This document shows, in pieces, positions 1 through 11,038 of a stretch of 64,000 bases of DNA. The notes under the pieces were generated by a model. The model was not told the DNA's origin. It made no database searches and was given only the letters and a program-made list of their open reading frames with translations. The position numbers were made by a program, and so were the translations under genes. This stretch comes from Nocardioides alcanivorans (GTDB lineage Bacteria; Actinomycetota; Actinomycetes; Propionibacteriales; Nocardioidaceae), in assembly GCF_021555175.1 (NCBI RefSeq), contig NZ_JAKGRW010000019.1:414225-478224 (forward strand), written 5' to 3'. How positions within the stretch are numbered: position 1 is the stretch's first letter; each line of letters begins with the position of its first letter.

Positions 1-3000
1 ACGACGACCTCGGTGGAGGAAGGCAGGTTGGCGAAGTCACCGGCGTAGAGCAGCGTCAGGCGGTGGCTGCCCGGGTCGAGCGAGCGACTTGGCAGGCGGA
101 CCACCCCGCCAGTCCGGCCGAGTTCGGTCGAGGCAAGGACCCCGGTGCCATCGCTGAGCGTCACGGTGCCGGTCGGCCGGTCACCCCAGACGCTGACGGG
201 GATGTTGACGGACTTGCCATAGACAATGGACAGGTCGTCGGACTCGACGGCGGACTCGGTCAGCCCGGGGTCCCCGAGCACCGTGGCCAGGAAGACGCGC
301 TGCGCAGCCTCGTGAGCCTCGTCGCCGGAGTAGACCGCCAGCACCGGGTAGGCGCCCGCCGGAAGTTCGGCCCACGCCTCGTCGAGCGTGCATGCGGCGA
401 CGCCGTCCGCGCCCACGGCGACCTCGCAGATCACCTCGTCGTCGAGGTGGAACTGAACGGTGCCGGTGGCTGTGGTTGGGGCCACCTCGGCGGTGAGGGT
501 GCGGGGGTCGTCCTGACTCCACTCGATGTTCGGTGCGACGATCCGGGTGCTGGCCAGCTCCGGCGCGACAACCGTGACGACTCGGGATCCGAGCGCTTCG
601 TTGCCGTTGGTGTCGGCAACGCGATAGGTCAGCACATACTGCCCGGCGGAGGCCGAGTCGACGCCGCCGATCACCTCGATCCGATCGGTGACGTCACCGT
701 CGGTGTCGTCGCTGGCGCTCACCCCGCTGCGCGGGTCGAAGGCCTCCCCACCGCGATCGTGGCGGCGGCCGGGATCGTCAGGGTGGGCGGCGTGGTGTCG
801 GTGCCCGCCGCGCTGGCCACGAAGACCCCGCCGAACTGGTCGACGACGCCGGACTCCTCGCCGGCCAAGGTGCTGGTCGCGACCCAGGCATACGTCTCAC
901 CCTCGGTCAGGCCAGCCCATTCGACCGTGGCGGGGAAGCCCGACTTCACGGTCTGCTCTCCGATGACCTCCGCAGTGGGCGTGATCACCGCCAGACCATC
1001 GGAGACGAACGAGGTGGTGCGGGTGGTCAGGTTGACCGGCACCGTGAAGTTGTCCTCGGCGCCGTTGTAGCGCTTGATCGGCTCCGGCGTGGTCTTGGGC
1101 GAGTTGCCGTGGTCATAGCGGGTCGCCCCGAACTCGTCGAGGAACGGCGAGTAGGTGTCGACCGACATCGTGTTGGCCTCGGTGTCGAACTGAAGCATCC
1201 GCAGATAGCTCGCTCCCAGCGCCAGCTTGTCGGAGGCGCGGTGTTCCCAGGTGCCGTCGCCGTCCACGTCGATCTTCCCGGCGTCCTCGCCGGTGCCCAT
1301 CACGCACTGGGTCGACGGGTCGAGGCCGGCTGCCTCGCAGCGCTCCTTGGTGAAGACGATGGCGGCGGGGGCCATGTAGCCCTGGTAGTCGGCGAGCAGC
1401 TGCACCACCTTGTTGCTCACCTTCGCGCCGGGAATCGCGTCGACGTTGGTGCCAATGCCGTGGAAGTGGCCACCGAGCACCAGGAAGACGTTGTCGTTGG
1501 TGCGCACGACCTCGTCGTACAGCTTGGAGCCGTCGGCGCCGAGCTTGGCGCCTCGACCGTCGGGCTCCGCAGACGCGCTCAGGTAGCCGTGCGTGATGAG
1601 GATGCCGTTGCGATCGGAGTAGCGCTTGAAGACCGCGTCTGCCCAGTCCGACTCCTCCTGCGTCACCCCGTAGGAGAGGCCGACCGCCACGAAGTCGAGC
1701 CCACCCGCGGAGAAGAGCACGTAGTTGTTGGAGTTGTCCGCTCCCCGGCTGACGACGGCACCGGTCTCGGCGTCGGTCACCTCGTCCATCGTGTGGTACG
1801 ACGCGTCCGCCGGCCAGGCGCCCGCGGCCTGGTCGTAGTAGGTGGTGGCGTCGAAGAATGCCGCGAAGGGCGAGAGCGGACCGTTGTGGGTGCCACTGCG
1901 GTTGTCGTGGTTTCCGGCGATCATCTGGTTGGGCAGTCCCGAGTTCCACAGCGCCTCCTGGACGGAGCGGATGGCAAGGAACTCGTTCTTCACCTGCTCC
2001 TTGGCGCCGGGCACGGCGCCGTCGGAGGTCGTGTAGTCGTAGACACTCGTGCCGTCCCCGGGATCGATCGCGTCGGGGTCGAACCGGACGTCGTTGCCGG
2101 AGACGTGGCTGTTGATCACGTCACCGGTGTTGGCGACATACTTGATCTTGCGGTCGTCCTTGTTGGCGGCGATCCACTCGTTCTGCACCCGTAGGGAGTG
2201 CTCGAAGACCGACGCTTCCTCTGGCGTGTTCGTGGCACCGTCGAGGTGTTGCCACGGGAGGCTGCTGGGCCATTCCATCTGGCTGCCGGAGGCGGCCTCG
2301 GTGGTGTATTGCTGGTCGGTGTAGTGGACGAAGGAGAACTGGTAGTCGTCCGGGTCCTCGAAGCGATCCTTGACATCGGGCGCCCCGGCGGAGGAGTCGC
2401 GCGGCGACAGGTCGTCGACGAAGGGGTCCTCGGCGGTGACGAGCACGTGCACGACCGGGCGATCGGCGTCGGTGGTGTCGATCATCCGCGGGCGCAGCGC
2501 ACCCTGGAGACGGGTGTCGCCGGTGGCCTCGCCACGCGCTTGGGCGAGCAGCACCCAGGTGTCGTGGTTGTTGTCCCAGACCCACAGGTTGGCGGCTCGC
2601 GCCGGGTCCACGACGCCGCTCCAGAGCACCTGCTGCCCAGCATCGGCGTTGGGCACCTCGACGTCGAAGCGCTGGAAGGGGAACCGGTCGTGGCTGGCCG
2701 GGGTGGCGACGGTCTCTCCGTCACCGGCGGTCAGCGGGCCGGAGATCTCGGCGCGGTCCTCGATCTGGTCGTCGAAGTGGAGGCCGAGGTTCGCCGGCGA
2801 CTGCGCCACGGTGCCCTGTACGCCACCGGACGCCGCAGTGCGGGCGGCCTTCTTGAAGGTGGTGGTGACCTCGCTCCCAGGGCCGGTCGCGATCGCCGAG
2901 ATGCTCACCGTGCCGGATCCCTGCTTGGTGTCGGTGCCACCACCACTGGGGATCCGCACGGAGGAGAAGGGGATCGTCCAATGCACGGGCCGCCCGAAGA

Positions 3001-4888
3001 CGTCGGTGGCGGTGACGACGATCTCGTGCTGTCCGGCAGCCATGCCGGAGCCGATGACCTCGCCCGGACGGATCGCCGTGCCGTCGAGCTCGTAGCGCCA
3101 GCCGGTCGCCTGCTCCTGGTGGCCGATGACGACGTCGAACTCGACCGGAGAGGTGACCACGTCGCCGGCAGCCGGCGACGAGGACGTCAGCTCGATGGCG
3201 GTGATGCTGTCGCCGAAGGAGTCCTGGTGCAGCTGCGCGGCCTGCTCGGCGTCGAGCGCGGTGCTCCACACGCGGGCGGTGCCGACCGAGACCGGGGCCG
3301 GTGTCTCGACGGCTCCATGTCCCTTCACATCGGAGCCGATGGCGTAGTAGCGCACATAGGGCTCGATGATCGAGCCGGCGGTCGGGGCCTTGATCGGGCC
3401 GGACGTGTTGGTGGTGTTGGTGTCGACCAGCTCGCCGTCGAGATAGAGCGCGACCTTCGCGCCGTCGTACGTCGCCACGACGCTGTGCCACACGCCGGCG
3501 GCGATGGCCGGGGAGGTGACGGTCTTGTAGCCGCCATTGAGGTGGAAGGTCGCTACGATCTTGGAGCCGTCGACGTGCATGCCGAAGCCGCCGGCGCTCT
3601 TGCCGGCGCAGAAGTGCGGGCTGCCGGTGGCGGGGAGCTCGCCGTTGAACCGGACGTCGCACTGCAGGGTGATGCCGTCACCGGCCCAGGTGTCGTCGGC
3701 CCAGGTGGCGATCTCGTCGGTGCGGGGCATGCCGGTGTCGGCCCACGCGTCCTGGAGCGGATAGAAGACATGGTCCTTCTCGCCGTCGGTGGTGTAGACG
3801 TGGTGCGGCTGGGTGGCGAAGACGCTGCTGGGAGTGATGTCGGCCGAGCCAGTCACCTTGGCCTCGCGGTCGGAGGGCGACAGGTCGCGGAACGGATGGT
3901 CGACGTCGGAGAAATCGACGTCGAGGATGTCTGCACTGGGCACGTCGACGTCAGGCGCCGCGGGTCGTTCCTGTCGCCAGAGGGCGGCCACCTGCTCGGG
4001 GGTGAGCACCGCGCTCCACACTCTGGAGGCGGCGACCGCGATGTTGGCCGGCTGTGTGAACCCGTCGGCGGTCGGCGCGGCACCGATGCCCCACGCGCCC
4101 ACCTCGTCGACGTTGAGGTTCGTGTAGGGGCCGGCATGGTTGCGACCGGTGCCGACCGCATTGCCTGGCTCCTGTGGGATCTCGGTGGCGGGCACGCCGT
4201 TGAGATAGAGCTTGATGTCGCCGTCGCCGACGGTCGCCACTGCGTGGACCCATTCGCCTGTCCGCGTGGGGACGGGTGCAGTTGCGGTGTTCTTGTTCGC
4301 CGTGGTCGCGGTGGCCTTGAAGCGCAAGCAGCAGCCTGTCGCGGGCAGGTAGAAGCCGTAACCCTGAGGACCGCCGACGCAGAGTTGGCTGGCCTGGCCG
4401 GCCGGGACGGGGTTGTCCCCGTCATAGCGGAAATAGCACTCGAAGGTGCCACCGTCGAGCAGGTCTGCCCCTACCTCGTCGGGGCCGTGGGACCAAGCGT
4501 CGGCGATGTCGTAGAGATAGCCACCGGTGCCGGTGCTGGGTTTGGCCTCATCGGCTGCGAACTTTGCGACGTGGCGCTGCACGGTCTCGTCGTAGTCGAC
4601 ATCGGGCGCCGCACCGACCACGCTGACGTCGCGACCCCTGACATGTTCCACCGGGCCGTCCGCAGCGAAGTCGACGCTGACCACGTCGGCCTCCGGGACG
4701 TCGCCCGCCGCGGCCATCGGCAGCGTCGGCGCTGCCGCGAGGAGGGGTACGTTGCCGGTGGCGGGGACGGCCGGGGCAGCGTGCCCCGAACCAGCGAGAC
4801 CTGCGGTCATCAAGAGCGCGATCACCATGACACCCGCGATGGACCGTGCCCAGGCCTCTGCTCCGGAGCAACGTGTTGTGGTCTTCAC
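1..4888 (-). CDS. Secreted LamG/calcineurin-like phosphoesterase, C-terminus beyond the window, frame broken once
   Basis: Predicted exported metallophosphoesterase of unknown substrate. The GTG at 4888 is chosen because GGAGG lies 8 bases upstream and the product then begins with a signal peptide (basic start, hydrophobic core, cleavage near GHAAPAV). Two LamG-type modules (about residues 69-306 and 319-554) each end in a pattern like RVWS..L..EQ.A.L. Ig-like linker sequence follows, then a phosphoesterase domain (about 848-1190) with HYTDQQY, NTGDVI, GNHDN, THGY and GGHFHG as metal-site motifs. The first motif is D-x-Q rather than the common D-x-H. At the C run 746-749 the frame runs into a stop; one added base restores VGEAFDPRSGVSASDDTDGD, a DUF5011-like domain (LTYRVADTNGNEA) and a further Ig-like repeat open to base 1. 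The enzyme is expected to act outside the cell. Enzyme fold is confident; function is not. Confidence 0.85.
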
Positions 4889-5029
4889 CGGGGGTACCTC
4901 CAGGCGCGGCGATGAGAGCGGTCGGGCCACGACCCGAGTCGCAGACCGTCCCACCGAATCGCAACCTCGCGACCGAGAGTCCCCCGGGCGGCGAACCATC
5001 GTCGAACCGCAGTTGAACGGTTCCCAGCG

Positions 5030-5881
5030 TCAGGCCCGAGCCACGCGCGCAAGGACGGCGCGCGCGCTGCGGGCGACTGCGGCGTCGACGAAGACGCCGC
5101 GTTCATCGACCGCCACCCCGCTACCGTCGTGCGTCGCCCGGTCGAGAGCTTGGAGCACCTTCCTCGCACCGGCGATCTCGTCCTCTGTCGGAGCGAGGGC
5201 ATCGTGGACGACGGGAACCTGGCGCGGATGGATCAAGGTGCGCGCAGCAAAGCCCTGCCGCACAAGCAGTGCGGTGGAGGAAGCCAGCGCATCCAGATCC
5301 TGCAGGCCGGTCTCGACCGGCCCCACAGGCTGCTCGATCCCAGCCAGAGCACTCGCAACGACCAGATCACTACGGACGGACCAGAGCTCCCGCCGCTGGG
5401 GGTCGGGCCGCATCCCCAGCGCTGCGGCCAGATCTGCCTCCCCGATGCCGAGTCGATGAATCCGCGGCGAGGCGGCCACCAGACGAACGTCGGCGACCCC
5501 GACAGCCGTCTCCAGCAGGCCGATCACCGCGAGGCGCGGCAATCCCCGTTCGGCTTCGATGGCGGTGAGTTGCCGATCGACCTCGGCAAGCAGCCGCGGC
5601 TCGGCTGAGGGAACGAAGACGCCGGACGTGCCGGGCCGTGCCGCCGCACACAGACCATCGACGAGGCGTGCGGGATCGACGCGCACCCACCACTGCACAC
5701 CCGCGGTGCGCGCATGATCGGCCACCGCTGAATGCGCGGCGTCCTTGCCAGCGGCGCCGACACCATCCTCGAGATCGAGGACGACAGCATCGGCGCCGCT
5801 GGTGGCCGCCTTGGTGAAACGGTCTGGCCGGTCGCCCGGCACGTAAAGGTAACTCCGTGCCGATGTCAGCAAGGCGGACAT
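5030..5881 (-). CDS. CitE/HpcH-type CoA-ester lyase (283 aa)
   Basis: Member of the HpcH/HpaI aldolase-CitE family, Mg-dependent TIM-barrel lyases that split 3-hydroxy-acyl-CoA esters such as malyl-, citramalyl- or citryl-CoA. The N-terminal hallmark is present (RSYLYVPGDRPDRF, then DAVVLDLEDGV with the acidic metal ligands), as is GLLETAVGV in the middle. The ATG at 5881 is used: it begins MSALLTSARS and lies 4 bases after the stop of the amidohydrolase, so the two are translationally linked. An in-frame extension to 5968 would overlap that gene. It is the last gene of the five-gene unit that starts with the CaiB transferase at 10907. A lyase downstream of a CoA-transferase suggests the final cleavage to acetyl-CoA or glyoxylate-type products; the actual substrate is unknown. 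Confidence 0.85.
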   Translation of the reverse strand: MSALLTSARSYLYVPGDRPDRFTKAATSGADAVVLDLEDGVGAAGKDAAHSAVADHARTAGVQWWVRVDPARLVDGLCAAARPGTSGVFVPSAEPRLLAEVDRQLTAIEAERGLPRLAVIGLLETAVGVADVRLVAASPRIHRLGIGEADLAAALGMRPDPQRRELWSVRSDLVVASALAGIEQPVGPVETGLQDLDALASSTALLVRQGFAARTLIHPRQVPVVHDALAPTEDEIAGARKVLQALDRATHDGSGVAVDERGVFVDAAVARSARAVLARVARA

Positions 5882-5885
5882 GGGA

Positions 5886-7345
5886 TCAACCCCGGGAGAG
5901 CGGACGCGCGAGGTAGCGACCGGCGGGCTCGCCGAGCACGTTGCCGTCACCGAAGACCTGACGGCCACGCACGAAGGTATCGGTCACCTTGGCGGTCATG
6001 TTGAAGCCCTCGAACGGGGTGTACTCCTGGGCGGACTCCGACTCCTCAGCCCGGACCGTCCACTCCTGCTCCGGGTCAACGAGCACGATGTCAGCATCCA
6101 TGCCAGCGGCCAAGGAGCCCTTGGTGCGCAGCCCGAAGCGCTCAGCCGGGTTCGTCGAGACCAGCGCAGCGATCTGACCGTGGGAGAGACCCCGCTTGGT
6201 GCCCTCGGTGACCATCCCGGCGAGCAGGTACTCCGCACCACCGAAACCAGACTTGGCAACGAAGACGTCGTCGCGGTCGTCACCGAACTTCATCTCGTCC
6301 TTGCAGCAGGCGTGGTCGGAGACGACCCAGTCGATCTTGCCGTCGATCAGGTATTCCCACAGCGCCTCGACGTCCTCGCGGGGGCGGATCGGCGGGTTGA
6401 CCTTGGCGCCGTTGCCGTTGGCGGTGGTGATGTCTGCGAGCAGATGCCCGACCGTCACCTCGCGGCGGAAGTTGATGTGCGGGAACGCTTGCGACATCCG
6501 CAGGGCGGCGTCGACCGCCTTGCGCGAGGTCAGGTGCAGCAGGTTGATGGTCGGCAGGCCGGTCTCGTGGGCGAGGTAGGAGGCGATGCTGATCGCGAGG
6601 CCCTCGGAGTGCGGCGGGCGGCTCTCGTGGTAGGCCTCGAGTCCCGACAACTCGCCGGCGTCCTCCACCATCTTGGTGTACGCCGCCATGATCTCGGCCG
6701 TCTCGCAGTGCAGCGAGAGGGAGATCTCGTCGGCAAACTCCGGGAACTGCTCGCGGGCCTTCTGCACACCACGCATGACGAACTCGAAGTGCGCATAGTC
6801 GTAGCGCTCCCCCTCGGGGATCATCAGGAACGAGTTCTGGTCAGCGGAGCGACCGTGCAGGCCGTGGCTGCCGTAGAACATGAAGACCTTGAACGACGTC
6901 ACCCCGTGCTCGCTCACCAGGTCGGGGATCTCCTCGATGTGTCGCTTCATCATCGGCGCGAGGTGGAAGGCGTAGTCGACGTAGGACTTGCCCTCGGTGA
7001 TGGAAAGCACCTCGGGGAAGAACTCGGCGTACTCGCCCCCTTGTTGAGGTAGTACTGCCCGGTGCGCATGTAGGTGATGCCGGTGGTGACGCCACCCTGG
7101 GCACAGGCACGGCTCTCGATCGCAGCATCCTCCGCGAGAGGGTTGTAGATGCCCCAGTGCTGATGGGCGTCGACCACGCCGGGGAAGGCCAGCCGGCCCT
7201 GCCCGTCCACCACCCGCGCGTCGTCGACGGGGTCGAGATCCGGTGCGATCTCGACGATCCGCCCGTCGGCGACGGCGATGTCCGCCGCGACCGGATCGGC
7301 GTGGCCGGGGATGACGGCGCGAACATTCTTGATCAGCAGGTCCAT
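5886..7345 (-). CDS. Cyclic amidohydrolase, dihydropyrimidinase/hydantoinase/allantoinase type, frame broken once
   Basis: Metal-dependent hydrolase of cyclic amides or imides, cytosolic. About 486 aa after repair. All binuclear-site residues are visible: HxH (DAHQHWG, H61/H63), the carboxylated lysine (SFKVFM, about K153), HCE (about H213), HLTS (about H271) and the catalytic aspartate (WVVSDHACC, about D344). Length and motif order fit the D-hydantoinase/allantoinase group. The frame breaks at the C run 7036-7040: one added base joins TGQYYLNKG to GEYAEFFPEV. The ATG at 7345 gives MDLLIKNVRAVIPG, the standard N-terminus. It lies between the MmgE/PrpD gene and the lyase gene, so ring opening of a nitrogen heterocycle or imide may be one step of the encoded pathway (inference). 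Substrate within the family cannot be decided by eye. Confidence 0.88.
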
Positions 7346-7386
7346 CGGGAGGTGCCTTCCTCTTGGGGTGGTTGGTTGAGCCGCGG

Positions 7387-8829
7387 TCAGCCGCGGCGGT
7401 CCGAAGTGGGAGCGAAGAGCTGCATCAGGTCGGTGACCGATGTGAGCGAGCGCAGGGTGCGCAGGTGGGCCTCGATCGTGGTGATCGCCGAGTCGGTGAG
7501 CTCGCCGGCAGCGTTCACCCGGAACTTCGCAGCCAGTTCGTCATCACTCAACGGACGCTGCGGTCCGCCCCGGTTGGTGAGGATCTCGATCCGCTCCGTC
7601 CGGCCGCCGGTGAGTTCGGCAGTGACCACCGCCGGGAACTGGTGGGGAAAGATCTCGTCGCACTGCGGATCGGCGACGACATCGATCTTGGCCATCAGCG
7701 CACGGCGCTCCGGGTCGACCGCGAGGTCGTCCGTGTAGTCAGAGAGCGCGACTCCCAGACCGCCGCCGCCGAGCAGCCCGGCCGCCAAGGCATAGGGGCC
7801 GCTGAACTGCGCCTGATAGCCAGTCGCGGGCGCCCGCTTCACCTCGATCGGCTGTCCGATGGTGCGGTGCGCAGCGCCCGGCACGCCGAGCACCAGCCGG
7901 ACGACATCGTTCGGCTTCACCCCACGGTTGCGCAACTCGATGCCGGCGTCGACCGCAGCGTGCGTGAAGTGGTTGGCCGGGTAGGGCTTGAAGAAGATCC
8001 CCGGCACCGCCCAGGTCTCGCCCAGGCCAGAGCTCACGGCGTCGTAGTCGACCCGGGAACCGTGCAGCCACGACTCGAAGAATCCGAAGCGCCCCTCCAG
8101 GACGGACGGCGGCCCGGTGAAGCCCCGGCCGACGAGCTGCGCGGCGCTGACGCCGGATTCCGCGGCCCACCCGCAGTGCAGGCGCTTGACGGTGCCGCCG
8201 GTGCGGTTCGCCTCCAGGATTCCCGATGCCCGGGACGCCGCCAGCCCGAGCGCGTGGACGACACCTTCCTCATCGAGCCCGGTGACCACGGCAGCTGCAG
8301 CAGCGGCACCCATGGCTCCGCAGATCGAGGTCGCGTGCTGACCGTGTTCGAAGAAGACCGAGTTGCCGAGCTTCTCGTCGTAACCGGCCATCCCGAGTCG
8401 CACCGCGATCTCCAGACCCACTGCGACAGCACGGACGACGTCCTCTCCCGACGCGCCCACGTCCTCGGCAGCCGCGAGAGCGGCGGGGACGACATTGGCG
8501 CTGGGGTGCAGCACGGAGGGCAGGTGCGTGTCGTCGTAGTCCAACGAATGGGCCAGGACGCCGTTGACGAATGCGGCCGCTGGCGCCGGCAGGCGCCGCT
8601 CGGTTCCGACCGCCGTGGCGCGCTCGGCGCCACCCGCGTCAAGCACGTAGTCGATCGCTGCCTGACTGGTCGGCAACGATCGAGCGCCCAGGCACAGCCC
8701 CAGGATGTCGACGACCCGCTGCACGACGCTGTTGGCGACCGTCTCGGGCACTCCGTCTCGGGCGACGTCCGCGGCGAACGCACCCAACTGCTGCGCGAGG
8801 GTCTGCTCGGTGGAGACGGTGTCAGCCAC
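7387..8829 (-). CDS. MmgE/PrpD family protein (480 aa)
   Basis: Belongs to the MmgE/PrpD family, which includes 2-methylcitrate dehydratase and cis-aconitate decarboxylase. The usual two-part fold is indicated by the all-helical N-terminus with VNGVLAHSLDYDDTH followed by HPSANVVPAALA, and the later FFKPYPANHFTHAAVDA segment. Length is typical. The gene overlaps the 3' end of the upstream cyclase gene by 8 bases. Linked to a CoA-transferase and a CitE-type lyase, the protein could dehydrate or decarboxylate a di- or tricarboxylate intermediate. Many MmgE/PrpD proteins next to hydantoinase-like genes have no assigned reaction, so this is inference. No active-site replacement is obvious. Confidence 0.85.
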   Translation of the reverse strand: MADTVSTEQTLAQQLGAFAADVARDGVPETVANSVVQRVVDILGLCLGARSLPTSQAAIDYVLDAGGAERATAVGTERRLPAPAAAFVNGVLAHSLDYDDTHLPSVLHPSANVVPAALAAAEDVGASGEDVVRAVAVGLEIAVRLGMAGYDEKLGNSVFFEHGQHATSICGAMGAAAAAAVVTGLDEEGVVHALGLAASRASGILEANRTGGTVKRLHCGWAAESGVSAAQLVGRGFTGPPSVLEGRFGFFESWLHGSRVDYDAVSSGLGETWAVPGIFFKPYPANHFTHAAVDAGIELRNRGVKPNDVVRLVLGVPGAAHRTIGQPIEVKRAPATGYQAQFSGPYALAAGLLGGGGLGVALSDYTDDLAVDPERRALMAKIDVVADPQCDEIFPHQFPAVVTAELTGGRTERIEILTNRGGPQRPLSDDELAAKFRVNAAGELTDSAITTIEAHLRTLRSLTSVTDLMQLFAPTSDRRG

Positions 8830-9664
8830 GGGTCACCACCGCCAAGGGCCGGACCGGCGAGCCGGTGGCACCGTAGAGAGCCAGCGGGGAGAGAACGAAG
8901 AGGAACTCGTGATGACCAGCGGCTGCCAGCTCCTCGAGATCCATGGCCTCGATGATGTAGATGCCGTTCTCGACGAGGAGCACCCGGTGTGCCGGCAGAA
9001 CGGCATGACCCGCGCCCGGCGCGAGTCGCTCGAAGGCGATCGTGTCGGCACCGGCAGCACGCACCTGGTGCTCGGCGATCCAGCGAGCACCCTCTTCACC
9101 GACGCCGGGCACCCCGGACTCGCCGCCAACATACGGTGCACCTTCGTCGAAGAGCTGCCCCCAGCCGCTCCGGATGAGGACGACGTCGCCCGCCACCGGT
9201 CGGGTGCCCTGCTTCTGCACCGTCGTCTCGAGGTCGGCGCGCGTGATCTCGTAGCCGGCTTCGCAGCCCTGCGGGGTGTCGAGCGCGGCCGGCACGTCGA
9301 GCAGCACGCCGCGGCAGACCATCGGGGCGATGGTGTGCACGCCGAGCTTGTCGTAGCGGCCGGCGATCAGTGCTTCCTCCACGGGCAGGTCGCCATAGAG
9401 CTTGCCGTCGTGGGAGACGTGCGCGAGCGCGTCGATGTGCGTGCCGACGTGGGTGCCGAGGCTGATCATGTCGTTGGCCGCCGATCCGCCATCGGTACGG
9501 ACCATGTCGCCGTGGCGACGGGGCAGTGCGTGCCAGTACGCCGGGTGGTTCGGCGATTGCGGCATGCCGACTGCATATTGCCGGCCCAGGTCGAAGATCT
9601 CGACTCCGTCGCTCAGGGCCGCCAGCAGCGGCGCGGGTGCACGGGAGGGGATCACGGTCGTCAC
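8822..9664 (-). CDS. Cyclase-family metal-dependent hydrolase (kynurenine formamidase/isatin hydrolase-like, 280 aa)
   Basis: Member of the cyclase family (Pfam Cyclase), Mn/Zn hydrolases of amide or lactam bonds such as kynurenine formamidase and isatin hydrolase. The signature HxGTHxD with a downstream His is clear in GTHVGTHIDALAHV. Later GDVVLIRSGWG and the C-terminal LLVENGIYIIEAM are also typical. The GTG at 9664 is preferred because AAGGA lies 9 bases upstream and the start falls 43 bases after the stop of the CaiB gene; a longer frame would overlap that gene. Together with the adjacent cyclic amidohydrolase it gives the operon two candidate amide/lactam-opening enzymes. Substrate unknown. 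Confidence 0.87.
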   Translation of the reverse strand: MTTVIPSRAPAPLLAALSDGVEIFDLGRQYAVGMPQSPNHPAYWHALPRRHGDMVRTDGGSAANDMISLGTHVGTHIDALAHVSHDGKLYGDLPVEEALIAGRYDKLGVHTIAPMVCRGVLLDVPAALDTPQGCEAGYEITRADLETTVQKQGTRPVAGDVVLIRSGWGQLFDEGAPYVGGESGVPGVGEEGARWIAEHQVRAAGADTIAFERLAPGAGHAVLPAHRVLLVENGIYIIEAMDLEELAAAGHHEFLFVLSPLALYGATGSPVRPLAVVTRG

Positions 9665-9707
9665 GTGGTCATTTCCTTCGTCATCTCGTTGGGTGTGATG
9701 GGGGCCG

Positions 9708-10907
9708 TCAGGCGACGACATTGCGACGCCGCAGGTCGGCGATGTGGTCAGCGGAGAGTCCGAGCTCATCGACCAGGACGGAATCGGTGTCGTGTCCGAG
9801 CGAGCGACCGGTGAAGCGGATCTGGCCCGGCGTCTCGGACATCCGCCACATCACGTCGTGCATGAGCACGTCACCGAGCGCCTCGTCGGGCACGGTGTGG
9901 AGCATGCGCGTGACTCGCACGTGCTCGTCCTCGGCAAGGTCGCGGGAGTCATAGACGGGAGCGACGGCAGCACCCGCGGCGGTGAACTCCGCGACCACCT
10001 CGTCTCGGGTGCGCTGGCCGATCCAGGCACCGACGTAGCCGTCGAGCAGGTCGGCATGTTGGGCACGGGAGTGCCCGGCGGCGAACCAGGGTTCGGCGAT
10101 CACCTCGGGGTGCCCGACCAGCTCCAGCACCCGCTCGGCGATTCGCTGGGCGCTGGTGGAGATCGCGACCCAGGAACCGTCGGCGGTCTGATAGGTGTTG
10201 CGCGGCGCGTTGTTGGTCGAGCGGTTGCCGTGGCGCTGCCCGATCGTGCCGTTCTGCTGATAGAAGGTCGCGCCCGGCCCTACGGCCGTCATGATCGGCA
10301 GCAGCAGGTTTGCGTCGATGTCCTGGCCTCGGCCCCCGTTGCGCTCCCGGGCGAGCAGGGCCATCGAGACGGCAGAGGAGGCTGCGATCCCGCAGATGCT
10401 GTCGGCCAGCCCGAAGGCGGGCAGGGTGGGCGGCCCGTCGGGCTGACCGGTGAGGTGGGCAAAACCGCTCATCGCCTCGGCCAAGGTGCCGAACCCGGCA
10501 CGCGCGGCGTAGGGGCCGGTCTGCCCGAAACCGGTGATGCGCAGCACGATCAGTCCGGGGTTCTGCTCGCGCAGGGCTTCCGGCGCCAGGCCCCAGCGCT
10601 CGAGGGTGCCGGGGCGGAAGTTCTCGACAACGACGTCGGCGGTTGCCGCGAGTGCCCGAAACGCGGCGGCTCCGTCGGGGTCGGAGAGGCTCAACCCGAC
10701 CGTGCGCTTGTTGCGCGAGATCTCCTTCCACCACAGCGGCTCGCCATCCTTGGACTCGCCGTGACCGCGCATGCTGTCGCCAGCCGTGGGGTGCTCGATC
10801 TTGATGACCTCCGCTCCGAAGTCCCCCAGGATCTGGCAGCACAGCGGGCCAGCCAGGATCGTTGAAACGTCGATCACACGCATACCGGTCAGTGGGCCGT
10901 GCTGCAT
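9708..10907 (-). CDS. CaiB/BaiF-type class III CoA-transferase (399 aa)
   Basis: Class III CoA-transferase that moves CoA between a thioester and a free carboxylate through an aspartyl-CoA intermediate. The N-terminal PLTGMRVIDVSTILAGPLC, GAEVIKIEHP, ISRNKRTVGLSLSDPDG and VENFRPGTLERWGL are standard, and the catalytic aspartate is likely the D of FGLADSICG. Length is normal. It is the first gene of a minus-strand unit (CaiB, cyclase, MmgE/PrpD, amidohydrolase, CitE-like). The 131 bases upstream carry the IclR-type site at 10971-11006, which is where regulation should act. Probable role: activation of an organic acid to its CoA ester. Acceptor and donor are unknown. Confidence 0.9.
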   Translation of the reverse strand: MQHGPLTGMRVIDVSTILAGPLCCQILGDFGAEVIKIEHPTAGDSMRGHGESKDGEPLWWKEISRNKRTVGLSLSDPDGAAAFRALAATADVVVENFRPGTLERWGLAPEALREQNPGLIVLRITGFGQTGPYAARAGFGTLAEAMSGFAHLTGQPDGPPTLPAFGLADSICGIAASSAVSMALLARERNGGRGQDIDANLLLPIMTAVGPGATFYQQNGTIGQRHGNRSTNNAPRNTYQTADGSWVAISTSAQRIAERVLELVGHPEVIAEPWFAAGHSRAQHADLLDGYVGAWIGQRTRDEVVAEFTAAGAAVAPVYDSRDLAEDEHVRVTRMLHTVPDEALGDVLMHDVMWRMSETPGQIRFTGRSLGHDTDSVLVDELGLSADHIADLRRRNVVA

Positions 10908-10970
10908 GGGTCATCTCCTTGTGCGGCTGGCGAGTTCTTCTCGCCCCGAGGTGAGAGGGTCTGGGCTGGG

Positions 10971-11006
10971 TGTTCCGCTGACGCGAACATCGTTCCGCTC
11001 TGCGAG
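10971..11006 (+). promoter_or_regulatory. Putative IclR operator upstream of the CaiB unit
   Basis: The intergenic stretch holds TGTTCCGCT at 10971, then GCGAACA, then CGTTCCGCTC and GCGAG. Over 26 bases (10971-10996) it matches the dppA-upstream site at 21549-21574 in about 20 positions. It looks like two abutting GTTCCGCT..GCGA units. It lies about 64-100 bases ahead of the CaiB start codon, a sensible place for an operator or activator site of the IclR protein encoded at 24682. Confidence 0.55.
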
Positions 11007-11038
11007 CCTACGTGGCTGCGCCGAGCCACGTCAACGCG

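Noticed and set aside
2198..4915. A 905-codon open frame on the plus strand
   Set aside because: Lies wholly antisense to the secreted phosphoesterase gene and reads as low-complexity Gly/Val/Arg sequence. High GC creates such mirror frames; the minus-strand protein has real domains.
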